This document shows positions 43,148 through 52,002 of a stretch of 64,000 nucleotides of DNA, one piece after another. The position numbers and the translations under genes were made by a program. The notes under the pieces were generated by a model, which was given only the letters and a program-made list of their open reading frames with translations, searched no databases and was not told the DNA's origin. The stretch spans positions 1-64,000 of the forward strand of contig JADJZE010000018.1 of the NCBI GenBank assembly GCA_016719405.1, read 5' to 3'. Numbering within the stretch: position 1 is the stretch's first letter; every line of letters starts with the position of its first letter. The stretch comes from Candidatus Aalborgicola lynettensis. GTDB taxonomy: Bacteria > Pseudomonadota > Gammaproteobacteria > Burkholderiales > Burkholderiaceae_C.

Positions 43148-44665
43148 TCAGGGCGCTTTGAACAGCGCCGCAACCTTCACCTTGTGCTTGATGTTGGACG
43201 AAATACTGCGTGTCGCAGGCCGGGCACTGGCCTCCCATGCAGGTGCGGCCGACTGCTCGGCCGGCGCGGACTCATAGGGTTTATCGAAAAAAGGATCCCG
43301 TGGTGGTGCCGACGGACGGGTATAGTCTGCGCGCGCGCGGCTGCTGCGCCCCTCTTCACGCGGCCCGCGGCTGTGACCTTCACCGCGCCCAACAAAGTCG
43401 CCAGTGCCTTCCTGGTGGTACATGCGACGGCCATCGTTGATGCGACCCTGCTTGCGGATGTCGGGCTGGTTTTCGTCAAACTCCAACGCTTCCAGTTCAA
43501 TCTTGGTCTTGATCAACTTCTCAATGTCACCAACGAGGCGCGCATCGTTATTGCCACCGACAAAGCTGACAGCCAGACCGGTGGCACCGGCGCGACCGGT
43601 GCGGCCAATGCGGTGGATGTAGTCTTCGGCGTTGAACGGAATGTCAAAGTTGAACACGCACGGCACATCCTTGATGTCCAGTCCGCGTGCGGCCACATCG
43701 GTGCACACCAGCAAATCGACTTCGCCTTTTTTGAACGACTCCAACGCCTTCAAGCGCTCGTCTTGGCTCTTGTCGCCATGCAGGGCGGTAGTCTTAAGAC
43801 CTTCTCGCTCCAGCGTGCGGGCCAAGCGGGCACAACCCAGTTTGCTGTTGACAAACACAAAAGCCTGCTTCATGCCGCGTGATTTCAGAATTTGGTGCAA
43901 AGCGTGGCGCTTGTCGTCTTCCGGTACGCTGTAGAAATGCTGCTCCACGGTCGACGCCGTAGCGTTGGAACGCGCCACTTCAATCGTTACCGGGTTTTGC
44001 AAATAGCTATTGGCCAAGCGCTTGATCTCAGGCGAGAAGGTCGCGCTGAACAACAGCGTGGTGCGCTGCTTGGGCAGGTAGCTCAAAATGCGCTGCAAGT
44101 CGGGCAAGAAACCAATGTCCAGCATGCGATCGGCCTCGTCCAGCACCACATACTCCACCTGGTTGAGGACGGCGTTTTTGGCCTCAATATGGTCCAGCAA
44201 ACGTCCCGGCGTGGCAACCAGAATTTCCACACCGCGCTTGAGTTCCAGGGTTTGGGGCTTCATGTCCATGCCACCAAAAACCACGGCGCTGCGCAATTGG
44301 GTGTACTTGGCGTAGAGCTTGACTTGCTGGGCAACCTGGTCGGCCAACTCGCGGGTCGGCAACAGCACCAAGGCACGCACCGGGTGGCGTGCGGGGGATG
44401 TTGACGCGTTTTCGTGCTTCATCAGACGGTGCAGCAACGGCAAGGAGAAGGCGGCCGTTTTTCCGGTACCAGTCTGCGCTGCCCCCATCACGTCTTTGCC
44501 CGTAATCACTACAGGAATAGCCTGGGCCTGGATCGGCGTCATCGACGTGTAGCCCATCTCGGCCACCGCGCGCGACAAGGGGGGCGCCAACTGCAGTTGG
44601 GCAAATGCCATCGGCGGGGTTTCTTCGTTCAAAAGGAGAGAGGACTCAGTCGTCAATTCGGTCAT
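43148..44665 (-). CDS. rhlE: DEAD-box RNA helicase, RhlE type
   Basis: A 505-residue ATP-dependent RNA helicase. Motifs in order: Q-motif region FAQLQLAPPLSRAVAEMGY, motif I AQTGTGKTAAFSLPL, Ib TPGRLLDH, II DEADRMLDIGF, III SATFSPEIK, IV FVNSKLGCARLA, V TDVAARGLDIKDV, VI HRIGRTGRAG. The RhlE type is indicated by the short basic, low-complexity tail (RGEGHSRGPREEGRSSRARADYTRPS) after about residue 400. The start could be 44665 or the internal ATG at MAFAQLQ; the latter fits shorter orthologues. Role: RNA unwinding in ribosome assembly or mRNA decay. Confidence 0.9.
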   Translation of the reverse strand: MTELTTESSLLLNEETPPMAFAQLQLAPPLSRAVAEMGYTSMTPIQAQAIPVVITGKDVMGAAQTGTGKTAAFSLPLLHRLMKHENASTSPARHPVRALVLLPTRELADQVAQQVKLYAKYTQLRSAVVFGGMDMKPQTLELKRGVEILVATPGRLLDHIEAKNAVLNQVEYVVLDEADRMLDIGFLPDLQRILSYLPKQRTTLLFSATFSPEIKRLANSYLQNPVTIEVARSNATASTVEQHFYSVPEDDKRHALHQILKSRGMKQAFVFVNSKLGCARLARTLEREGLKTTALHGDKSQDERLKALESFKKGEVDLLVCTDVAARGLDIKDVPCVFNFDIPFNAEDYIHRIGRTGRAGATGLAVSFVGGNNDARLVGDIEKLIKTKIELEALEFDENQPDIRKQGRINDGRRMYHQEGTGDFVGRGEGHSRGPREEGRSSRARADYTRPSAPPRDPFFDKPYESAPAEQSAAPAWEASARPATRSISSNIKHKVKVAALFKAP

Positions 44666-44680
44666 TCATAGCCTGCGCAA

Positions 44681-44735
44681 AGTGCTATCAATCCGATAGC
44701 TGATTGTGCCCGCGGAACGACGGGCAAACCCGTAT
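44681..44735 (+). repeat. Diverged dispersed repeat, copy 9 (upstream of rhlE)
   Basis: TGCTATCAATCCGATAGC is followed by TGATTGTGCCCGCGGAACGACGGGCAAACC, the family layout with a diverged second arm. It fills the 5' region of rhlE. Confidence 0.5.
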
Positions 44736-44778
44736 TATCGCGCAGATCCCGCTACAAGGCGAACAAGGGGGTTGCGAT

Positions 44779-46011
44779 TCACTGGGAGCGAAGTGCCATT
44801 TTTTTACCTGCATCGCTACGCGGACCCTTGCGCCGCAGCCCACTGCGGGCGCTGTTGGCCCCTGAGCGCTGCGCCAACCAGTTGGCCGAGCGGGCCCACA
44901 CCACGCCCTGCGCCTGCGCGCCCAAAATCACGCCCATGTGTCCGCCGGGTGCAGTCTCGAAGCTGGTATCGCGCGAATCAACCAGGTCCAAAATACCGCG
45001 TGCCGCACTGGCTTGCACCAGCACATCGGTTTCACCCGCAAACACCAGCATGGGGGCCTTAATATTTTTGAACCGCACCATTTTCTGGCCCAGCTTGAAC
45101 TCCCCCTTGGCAAACTGGTTGCCCACCGCCATTTTGGCCACCAGGTCCTGCACCATGCCCACCGGGTAGGACAGCATGTTGTTGAGGTAGTCCGAGGTGG
45201 TGCTGTGCGACTCCACAAAACCCCGGTCCCACAACTTGGTGAGCAGGTCCCAGTAGGTGGTGACACTGCCCACCGGGTCGGTCAGTTTGAAGGCCAGCGA
45301 TGTCACCCAACCCGGCGCATGCAGTGTCTGCGGGTTCAGGGCGTAAATGCTGAAATCGCTGTACTTGCGGATCAGCCGCGCCGGGGTGTTGATGGCTTGG
45401 GCCACGCCCGCCACCAGGCCGCCGCCACGCATGTCGATCGGACTGGCCACGGTGACGATGTTGCGAATGCCCTGCGTACCCTCCAGCCCCGCGTGCAACA
45501 GCGCCAGCAGCCCCCCCATGCACCAGCCCATAAGCGACACCTCCTGGCTGCCGCTGTGGTTGCGTACCGCTTGCAGCGCCTGGCCCATCATGCGGTCGGC
45601 GTAGTCGGCCATGCCCAGCGTGGCGTGGCGCCGCTCGGGCACACCCCAGCACACCAGGTACACCTGAAAGCCGCACGCGGCCATGTAGCGCACCAGGCTG
45701 CGGTTGGGCATCAAATCGAAGGTTTCGGTTGTAACGCCCAGGGGCGGCACCAGCACCAGCGGCACGGGGTGCTTTATTTTCTGCACCGGCAATGTGCCGC
45801 CGTCGGCCAAATCGATGTGCGCTACACCGTCCAGACTGTAGTAGCGCACCGACATGGGGTCGCCCTCAAATATGACTTCGTGATCGGTCAGCCCTGACAA
45901 CACCAGTTCGCTGCGCCGAAACAGCCAGTCAAAGCCGTTGCTAGCGGCGTCGGCCGCGCGTTCATTCCACTGCAGACCCTTGTCCAGGGCTCGCCTCGCC
46001 AATTCAATCAT
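44779..46011 (-). CDS. PHA-synthase-like alpha/beta hydrolase (PhaC family)
   Basis: A 410-residue protein of the poly(3-hydroxyalkanoate) synthase superfamily. The lipase box is GWCMGG with Cys164 in place of serine, the hallmark of PHA synthases, followed by LLALLHAGLEG. Downstream are AGETDVLVQASAAR (aspartate) and APGGHMGVILG (histidine). The length is shorter than class I PhaC (about 560-600) and near class III PhaC (about 355-410). PHA synthases polymerise hydroxyacyl-CoA into storage granules; whether this one does is unproven. GGAG lies 6 nt before the start. It diverges from a shared FNR-type site. Confidence 0.85.
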   Translation of the reverse strand: MIELARRALDKGLQWNERAADAASNGFDWLFRRSELVLSGLTDHEVIFEGDPMSVRYYSLDGVAHIDLADGGTLPVQKIKHPVPLVLVPPLGVTTETFDLMPNRSLVRYMAACGFQVYLVCWGVPERRHATLGMADYADRMMGQALQAVRNHSGSQEVSLMGWCMGGLLALLHAGLEGTQGIRNIVTVASPIDMRGGGLVAGVAQAINTPARLIRKYSDFSIYALNPQTLHAPGWVTSLAFKLTDPVGSVTTYWDLLTKLWDRGFVESHSTTSDYLNNMLSYPVGMVQDLVAKMAVGNQFAKGEFKLGQKMVRFKNIKAPMLVFAGETDVLVQASAARGILDLVDSRDTSFETAPGGHMGVILGAQAQGVVWARSANWLAQRSGANSARSGLRRKGPRSDAGKKMALRSQ

Positions 46012-46035
46012 GCATTGCTCCTACGCAGGGGGTGC

Positions 46036-46104
46036 ATCATAGAAGGTGTGAGGTGTAGAACATTGACGTGCATCAATCCAGCAATGGGCTGCCATTCCTA
46101 GAAT
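46036..46104. promoter_or_regulatory. Divergent FNR-dependent promoter pair (predicted)
   Basis: A FNR-type box at 46063-46076 has a plus-strand TAGAAT at 46099-46104, 22 bp away, giving a start near 46111 and a box centre at -41.5, the exact class II geometry. On the minus strand TATGAT lies at 46036-46041, 21 bp away, giving a start near 46029. One operator could drive the PHA-synthase-like gene and the 82-aa/pap operon together. Confidence 0.7.
46063..46076. promoter_or_regulatory. FNR/ANR-type operator
   Basis: TTGACGTGCATCAA matches the FNR consensus TTGAT-N4-ATCAA at nine of ten fixed positions and is nearly palindromic. FNR/ANR activates transcription when oxygen is scarce. Confidence 0.8.
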
Positions 46105-46135
46105 GGAATTCGCCACTCTCGCCAGAAAGGCTTCC

Positions 46136-46384
46136 ATGACAGACTACAGTTGGGTCTCTGAGCGCCGCACCAACACCCCCTTGCGCGCCATCTTCCCTGC
46201 GGCCTGCGAAGCGCTGCGGCCCTTCTTTGATAACGCACACCAATGGGGCGGGCAGTCGCAGGACCACCTGGCCTACCAGACGCTGCGGGAGCATTTCCCC
46301 GAATTGACCAGCCAGGACGCTTTTATTACCGTCAGCACCGTCAGGCGGCTGTTGGCCCAGGGCAAACCCATGCCCACACACTGA
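46136..46384 (+). CDS. Small conserved-looking hypothetical protein in the FNR-controlled operon
   Basis: An 82-residue soluble protein starting MTDYSWVSERRTNTP, with AGAAAGG ending 5 nt upstream. It has no membrane segment or known motif; the middle (CEALRPFFDNAHQWGG) and end (FPELTSQDAFITVSTVRRLL) look helical. It lies 25 nt after the predicted transcription start and 45 nt before pap. Neighbourhood suggests a role under low oxygen or in polyphosphate metabolism, but that is inference. Confidence 0.65.
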   Translation: MTDYSWVSERRTNTPLRAIFPAACEALRPFFDNAHQWGGQSQDHLAYQTLREHFPELTSQDAFITVSTVRRLLAQGKPMPTH

Positions 46385-46429
46385 TCCACCCGCCGACTCT
46401 TCCCCTCCACCACCAAAAAGGGCTTCGCC

Positions 46430-47986
46430 ATGTTCGAATCCGCCGAAATTGGCCACCGCATCGACAAAGCCACCTACCGTGAAGCCGTGCCCGCCCTGCG
46501 CGCGGCGCTGCAACAGGCGCAGGTGGCGCTGCAGGAGAAGAAGAAATTTCCGGTGGTAGTGCTGGTCAGCGGACAGGACGGCGCTGGCAAGGGTGAAACC
46601 ATCAACCTGCTGTACGAGTGGATGGACCCGCGCTTTCTGACCACGCTGGCGTTTTCGGCGCCCAGCGACGAAGAGCGTGAACGCCCGCCCATGTGGCGCT
46701 TCTGGCGCAGCCTGCCACCCAAGGGGCGGGTGGGCATTTTTGCCGGTTCGTGGTATTCGGACCCGATCCGCCAGCGCATTCTGGACGAAATCTCGCTCAA
46801 GGAGCTGGACGCGCAAGCCGACCAGATCAACCGCTTTGAGGCCATGCTGGTCAACGAGGGCGCGCTGGTGCTCAAGTTCTGGTTCCACCTCACCCAAAAA
46901 GGCCAGATCAAGCGCCTCAAAGCGCTGGAGAAAGACCCGCGCACAGCCTGGCGCGTGACCCAATGGAACTGGGACCGAGTCAAAACCTACGACAAGCTGC
47001 AAAACGCGGCCGGCCACCTGCTGCGCCTGACCAACACGCCCTGGGCGCCGTGGGTGGTGATTGAGGGCGAGGACGACCGCTACCGCAGCCTGACCGTGGG
47101 GCAAATTGTGCTGCAGGCCTTGCAAAAGAAACTGGAGGCCAACGACACCCCCGGCTTCCCGGTGGCGCCCATGGTGCGGGTGGATACCGACCACCGCACC
47201 GTGCTGTCGGAGATGGACCTGAGCCTGAGCCTGAACGAAAAACACTACGAGACCGAGTTGGCGCAGTGGCAGGCCCGCCTGGCCGAGCTGGTGCGCGACC
47301 CGCGTTTTCAAAACCGCGCACTGGTATGTGCCTTTGAAGGCGCCGACGCCGCTGGCAAGGGTGGCGCCATTCGGCGCATTGGTGCGGCACTGGATGCGCG
47401 CCAGTACCAGGTCATCCCCGTGGCCGCGCCCACCGAGGAAGAACGCGCCCAGCCCTACCTGTGGCGCTTTTGGCGCCACCTGCCACGCAAGGGGCGTGTG
47501 GCCATTTTCGACCGCACCTGGTACGGCCGTGTGCTGGTGGAACGGGTGGAAGGTTTTTGCAGCGAAAACGACTGGCTGCGCGCCTACACCGAAATCAATG
47601 ACTTTGAGCACGAACTGGCCGACTCCGGCGTGATGGTGGTCAAGTTCTGGCTGCAGATCAGCCAGGAGGAGCAACTGGCGCGCTTCAAGGCGCGCGAGCA
47701 GGTGGCCTTCAAGCGCTTCAAGATCACCCAGGAAGACTGGCGCAACCGCGAAAAGTGGGACGCCTACCAGCAGGCCGTGTGCGACATGGTAGCCCGCACC
47801 AGCACCGGCAACGCGCCGTGGACGCTGGTGGAGGCCAACGACAAAAACCACGCCCGCGTCAAGATTTTGCGCACCCTGTGTGAGCGTATCGAAGACGAGC
47901 TAGACAAGCACAAAAAGCCGGGCGCAAAGGGCGCATCCAAAAAATCGGACAAGTCAGGCAAGCCGTCTTCGCCTGGACCAAAATAA
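46430..47986 (+). CDS. pap: Polyphosphate:AMP phosphotransferase (two-domain PPK2)
   Basis: A 518-residue protein of two fused PPK2 domains (class II PPK2). It transfers phosphate from polyphosphate to AMP, making ADP. Domain 1 has a Walker A (SGQDGAGKGETINLLYEW, near residue 49) but its Walker B is IFAGSWYSDPI, lacking the D-R of active PPK2. Domain 2 has EGADAAGKGGAIRRIG (near 302) and the intact IFDRTWYGRVLVERVEGF. As in known PAP enzymes, catalysis is therefore in the C-terminal domain. The C-terminus is lysine-rich. It lies 45 nt downstream of the 82-residue gene, within the same predicted FNR-controlled operon, and gives ATP-independent nucleotide rephosphorylation when respiration is low. 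Confidence 0.93.
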   Translation: MFESAEIGHRIDKATYREAVPALRAALQQAQVALQEKKKFPVVVLVSGQDGAGKGETINLLYEWMDPRFLTTLAFSAPSDEERERPPMWRFWRSLPPKGRVGIFAGSWYSDPIRQRILDEISLKELDAQADQINRFEAMLVNEGALVLKFWFHLTQKGQIKRLKALEKDPRTAWRVTQWNWDRVKTYDKLQNAAGHLLRLTNTPWAPWVVIEGEDDRYRSLTVGQIVLQALQKKLEANDTPGFPVAPMVRVDTDHRTVLSEMDLSLSLNEKHYETELAQWQARLAELVRDPRFQNRALVCAFEGADAAGKGGAIRRIGAALDARQYQVIPVAAPTEEERAQPYLWRFWRHLPRKGRVAIFDRTWYGRVLVERVEGFCSENDWLRAYTEINDFEHELADSGVMVVKFWLQISQEEQLARFKAREQVAFKRFKITQEDWRNREKWDAYQQAVCDMVARTSTGNAPWTLVEANDKNHARVKILRTLCERIEDELDKHKKPGAKGASKKSDKSGKPSSPGPK

Positions 47987-48000
47987 CGTCCCAACCCCCC

Positions 48001-48770
48001 ATGCACCACCTCAAAACGTTGTTACTGACGGCGCTGGTTTGCCCCAACGCATGGGCCTGCAGCCTGCAAATTGCCTACAGCGACGTGGCGGCACCACCCT
48101 ACCTGGTGGGCGATGGACAGGTGGTACCCGCAGCGCCGGGCATTGCGATCGATTTGGTTCAGGAGGCGGCCACCGCCATTGGCTGCACAGTCCAGTGGCA
48201 GCGCATGCCCAACCGCAGAGTGCAGCGCGAAATGGAAAGCGGCAATCTGGATGCCATGCTGATGTATTCGTTCAATACCGAGCGCGCAGCCTACGCCGTC
48301 TACCCCATGAAAGACGGCAAGCCCGACGGCGCCTTGCGTTTGGCCGAATTGCGCTACCACATCTACGTGCAGGGCAGCAGCACGCTGGCGTGGGACGGCA
48401 AACAATTCACCCCCACGCCAGCACCTGTGGGCGTCAACTTTGGTTATTCGGTGGCGGGTGATTTGAAAAAATTGGGCCTGCAGGTGGAAGAAGCCCGCAG
48501 CACCGAACAGAATCTCCAAAAACTGCCATCTGCCCGAATAGCGGCCTACGTGATGCAAGACATGCCCGCCGACGCGTTGATTGACATGTTGGGCATCCAG
48601 GACGTGCGCAAGCTGCCGTTGCCATTTCGGCCAAAGACTACTTTCTGCCCTTCTCGCGAAATTTCTACGCCAAGTCACCCGATCTTGCGGCACGGCTGTG
48701 GGAGCAGATTGCCAAAACACGAAAATCCCAGATCAATACCCTGCTCAAGAAATACAACGACACCCTGTAA
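48001..48770 (+). pseudogene. Periplasmic substrate-binding protein, family 3 type, with a frameshift
   Basis: The frame begins MHHLKTLLLTALVCPNAWA (signal peptide) 14 nt after pap, followed by a family-3-like solute-binding fold (AYSDVAAPPYLVGDG, GIAIDLVQEAATAIGC, RRVQREMESGNLDAMLMY). It is protein-like up to KLPLP (48617), where the original frame turns to junk (FRPKTTFCPSRE). The next frame continues ISAKDYFLPFSRNFYAKSPD and ends LLKKYNDTL at TAA 48770. A single missing base near 48617-48621 explains this. It is either a real loss of function or a sequence error. No transporter genes are adjacent; it may once have been an orphan sensor. Confidence 0.75.
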
Positions 48771-48779
48771 CGGGCACTG

Positions 48780-48802
48780 CCCTGTGCCCCCCCTGCACAG
48801 GG
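48780..48802 (+). terminator. GC hairpin after the broken binding-protein gene
   Basis: CCCTGTGC and GCACAGGG pair perfectly around a 7-nt C-rich loop, 10 nt past the stop. It lacks a T-run, so termination is uncertain. Confidence 0.4.
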
Positions 48803-48891
48803 GTGCGCGCACCACGATTGCGCACGATATGTTGCACGCGCCACCAATGTGAATTTGAAAGCTGCCAAAATGCGGCAACTTTCGACACGTT

Positions 48892-50118
48892 ATGACCCAC
48901 ACACACTCACCCCACTTACCCCCCACTCCTGCTGAGCGCCTGCATGCGCTAGACAACCTGCGCGCCGTCATGATGTGGCTCGGCATTGTGCTGCACGTCA
49001 CCATGGTCTACACCGTGCGGCCCATGCCCGTACCCTGGCAAGACACCATCAGCAGTGAAGGGGCCGACGCCGTCGTGGGCATCATCCACGCCTTTCGCAT
49101 GCCCACTTTTTTCATCGTGGCCGGTTTTTTTGTAGCCCTGCTGATGCAAATGCGCGGCGCAAAAGGCATGCTGAAAAACCGCGTGGCACGCCTGGGCGCA
49201 CCGTTTGCCTTGTTGTGGCCATTCCTTTTTGTAGCCACCAGCATATGCGTGTTGCTGTTCGTGCACCGCGCTGCGCGCGGCACATGGGGCATGGATGAAT
49301 CCCTGATCGTGCCCATACCCGGCCACCCCAAGATCGCCACCATTCATCTGTGGTTCATCTGGATGCTGCTGTGGTTGAGTGTGGCCACCTTTGCGCTGGC
49401 ACCACTTGCACGGGTGGTGTCCGCAGCCTGGCGCCTGCGCCTGGGACGGGTGTTTGCGTGGGTTGCCTCGAGCACATTCGGTCTGGCCGCACTGGCCCTG
49501 CCGCTGGCCTTGTTGGGCCTGGGTTACAAAGGCGGTTTTCTGGAATCTAGCGGCTCGTTTATGCCGCCCCTGGCCGAATGGCTGCACAACGGCCTGTTCT
49601 ACGCCTTTGGCCTGGCGCTGTACTACCAGCGCAGCGTGCTGCTGGCGCACTACCAGCGTCGCTGGCTGCTGTATGTGGCCTTGGGCTGGGTGTTCATCAC
49701 GCTCTCGGGCATGATCGTCAAAATGGAGTTCCAGCAACCCGGCTCCATTCCCCATTTTGCGTTTTACTCCGGGCTGGTCTACAACCTGTGCACCTGGTTC
49801 TGGAGCGTGGGTGTGATCGGCCTTTTTACGCGCTACCTGCACCGCTCCAACGCCGTGTTGCGCTACCTGTCGCAGGCCTCGTATTGGGTCTACCTGATTC
49901 ACCTGCCGCTGACCATCATTTTTGGTGCCATGCTGGTGGGCGAGCCGCTGTCGGTTTTAGCCAAGTGCCTGATCAACATCACCGCCACCACCACCGTGGC
50001 GCTGCTGAGCTACCACCTGCTGGTGCGCTCCACCCCGCTGGGGGCCTTGCTGACGGGCAAGCGCTACCCGTTTGCGTTGCCGGGGTTGCGTGTTGCAGGC
50101 GCCGCCAGGGCCACCTGA
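48892..50118 (+). CDS. Acyltransferase 3 family membrane protein (OpgC-like)
   Basis: A 408-residue polytopic protein with about ten membrane segments. The N-terminal RLHALDNLRAVMMWLGIVLHVTMVY carries the conserved D-x-x-R and histidine region of acyltransferase 3 proteins, and FRMPTFFIVAGFFVALLM fits the family's second motif. It resembles OpgC (MdoC), which succinylates periplasmic glucans, as well as other polysaccharide O-acyltransferases. The acceptor here is unknown. The gene is 13 nt upstream of the histidine kinase gene, so they are probably co-transcribed. Confidence 0.83.
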   Translation: MTHTHSPHLPPTPAERLHALDNLRAVMMWLGIVLHVTMVYTVRPMPVPWQDTISSEGADAVVGIIHAFRMPTFFIVAGFFVALLMQMRGAKGMLKNRVARLGAPFALLWPFLFVATSICVLLFVHRAARGTWGMDESLIVPIPGHPKIATIHLWFIWMLLWLSVATFALAPLARVVSAAWRLRLGRVFAWVASSTFGLAALALPLALLGLGYKGGFLESSGSFMPPLAEWLHNGLFYAFGLALYYQRSVLLAHYQRRWLLYVALGWVFITLSGMIVKMEFQQPGSIPHFAFYSGLVYNLCTWFWSVGVIGLFTRYLHRSNAVLRYLSQASYWVYLIHLPLTIIFGAMLVGEPLSVLAKCLINITATTTVALLSYHLLVRSTPLGALLTGKRYPFALPGLRVAGAARAT

Positions 50119-50130
50119 GTCGCGCGCTCC

Positions 50131-51903
50131 ATGTCCGACGCACACAACTTTGCCAGCACCGAGCTACTGTCCCTGGCCCACAGGCTGCACGCCTGGGCTG
50201 AGTCTGCCTTGGGTGCGCTGGGCATGCAGGTGTGGGTGGGTGACGACATGGGCTTGCATCCCAGAGTAGTGACGGGACGAGAAAGCAACGACGATGACCG
50301 CCGCTGCGCCCGCCAGTGTTGCATCCAGGGCCAGCCCGTCACCTACCGGAATACCGTCACGGTGCCTTTGGCTTTGAGCCCGCCCAGCACGGGTGCTTGT
50401 GTTTTCATACTACCAGGGCAAGCAGAAAACGCAGATCCTGCACCACTGCAAAACCAGGTGCAGCAGGTGAGTACACAATTCGACACGGCGATCCAGTCCG
50501 GACGACTGGATCGGCTGTCGGGCCTGGCCCGCAAGAGTGACCAGTTACGCGCCACCCTCACCCTGGCCCATGCGCTGGAACATTGCCCACACCTTGGCGA
50601 AGCCATTGCCACGCTGCACGAGTCACTCAAGGCACTGATGTATGCCGAGAATTTTTTTGTCGTGGTGTTGGACGACGCACGGCAAAACCTGATCTTTGAA
50701 TACCTTGCCGATGCGTTTGACGACGACTCCAGCCCCATTCCTTTCCATGCGGGGCGCCTCCAGGGCTCCTTGTCTGCGATTGTGGTGTCGGGGTGCAAAG
50801 TGCTGCGGGGGTCGTCGCGCGAGTTGCTGGAGCGCGCCGGGCATGTGGACACGGTGGATGACTCCAGCTACGGGCCCAATGCGACGGACTGGCTTGGCGT
50901 GCCCATGGTGGTGGCCAACGAGCCCTTTGGCGCGGTGGTGGTGCAAAGCTACGACCCGGCCATTCAATTTGCCGACGCGGACCCCAGCATGCTGTCGATG
51001 GTGGCAGAAGCCATTGCAGCGGCCTTGCACCGGCGCCGTGTGCGCGCAGCCCTGGAACGCACGGTTGCGCAGCGCACCGCAGAGCTGGAACAGTCCAACC
51101 AGGCACTGCAGGAATCCTTGCGCAAGCTGGAGCGCGCCATGAACGAACTGGTGCAGGCCGAAAAACTGGCGTCCCTGGGCTCCATGGTGTCGGGTATTTC
51201 GCACGAGCTCAACACCCCCATTGGCATTGCCCTGACCGTAACAACCGCCCTGGAAGACCGTTTTGAACGCATGGCAGAGCTGGTCTCCATGGGCAAGCTG
51301 ACCCGCACCGCGCTGGATGAGTTTGTTGGGTCGGGCGCTGAAATGACCGGCCTGGCCGTGCGCTCCGTCCAGCGCGCTGCAGGCCTGATTACGAGTTTCA
51401 AACAGGTGGCCGTGGACCAGACTTCCGAAAATCGGCGCCAGTTTGAACTGCACCAGGTCGTAGTGGACATTCTTGCCGCCATGGTCTCCGGCGTGCAGCA
51501 TCCCTTGGTTCGAATTGTGAATACCGTGCCGCCCGGTTTGGCCTGCGACAGCTACCCCGGTCCCCTGGCGCAGGTGATTTCCAATCTGGTGCAAAACGCC
51601 TTGGTGCACGCTTTCGCACCGGGAGTTGCCGGCACCATCCACATTGACGCGAAGGTCCGGGAGCAACACATTGTGGTCACCGTGGCAGACGACGGCGTTG
51701 GCATGCTGCCCCAGGTACAGGCCCATGCGTTTGACCCGTTTTTTACGACCACGCTAGGCAAAGGCGGATCCGGGCTGGGGCTTGCGGTCTGCCACCGCAT
51801 CGTGACCTCGGTGCTGGGTGGTGCGCTGACGCTGGAGTCCTGGGTGGCCCAGGGCACCCGTTTTGCCATTGAATTTCCGGTCCGGGCACCGGGACCGGTT
51901 TAG
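50131..51903 (+). CDS. GAF-domain sensor histidine kinase
   Basis: A 590-residue cytoplasmic kinase without membrane segments. A GAF-type sensory domain spans about residues 155-300 (EHCPHLGEAIATLHESLKAL, NATDWLGVPMVVANEPFGAV), then a coiled coil (TAELEQSNQALQESLRKLERAMNEL) leads to the HisKA domain with the phospho-acceptor His358 in VSGISHELNTPIG. The HATPase domain has NLVQNALVHAF (N box), ADDGVGM (G1), and GGSGLGLAVCHRIV (G2). No cognate response regulator is adjacent. The gene sits in the same run as the acyltransferase. Confidence 0.88.
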   Translation: MSDAHNFASTELLSLAHRLHAWAESALGALGMQVWVGDDMGLHPRVVTGRESNDDDRRCARQCCIQGQPVTYRNTVTVPLALSPPSTGACVFILPGQAENADPAPLQNQVQQVSTQFDTAIQSGRLDRLSGLARKSDQLRATLTLAHALEHCPHLGEAIATLHESLKALMYAENFFVVVLDDARQNLIFEYLADAFDDDSSPIPFHAGRLQGSLSAIVVSGCKVLRGSSRELLERAGHVDTVDDSSYGPNATDWLGVPMVVANEPFGAVVVQSYDPAIQFADADPSMLSMVAEAIAAALHRRRVRAALERTVAQRTAELEQSNQALQESLRKLERAMNELVQAEKLASLGSMVSGISHELNTPIGIALTVTTALEDRFERMAELVSMGKLTRTALDEFVGSGAEMTGLAVRSVQRAAGLITSFKQVAVDQTSENRRQFELHQVVVDILAAMVSGVQHPLVRIVNTVPPGLACDSYPGPLAQVISNLVQNALVHAFAPGVAGTIHIDAKVREQHIVVTVADDGVGMLPQVQAHAFDPFFTTTLGKGGSGLGLAVCHRIVTSVLGGALTLESWVAQGTRFAIEFPVRAPGPV

Positions 51904-52002
51904 CCTGCAACAAGCGACGTGAACCGCGCGGAGCCACGCGCCGCAGCAGGCCCTGATTGAACCGCTCGATGAGACGGGAGTCACCCGGATGATTAGCAAC
52001 AA

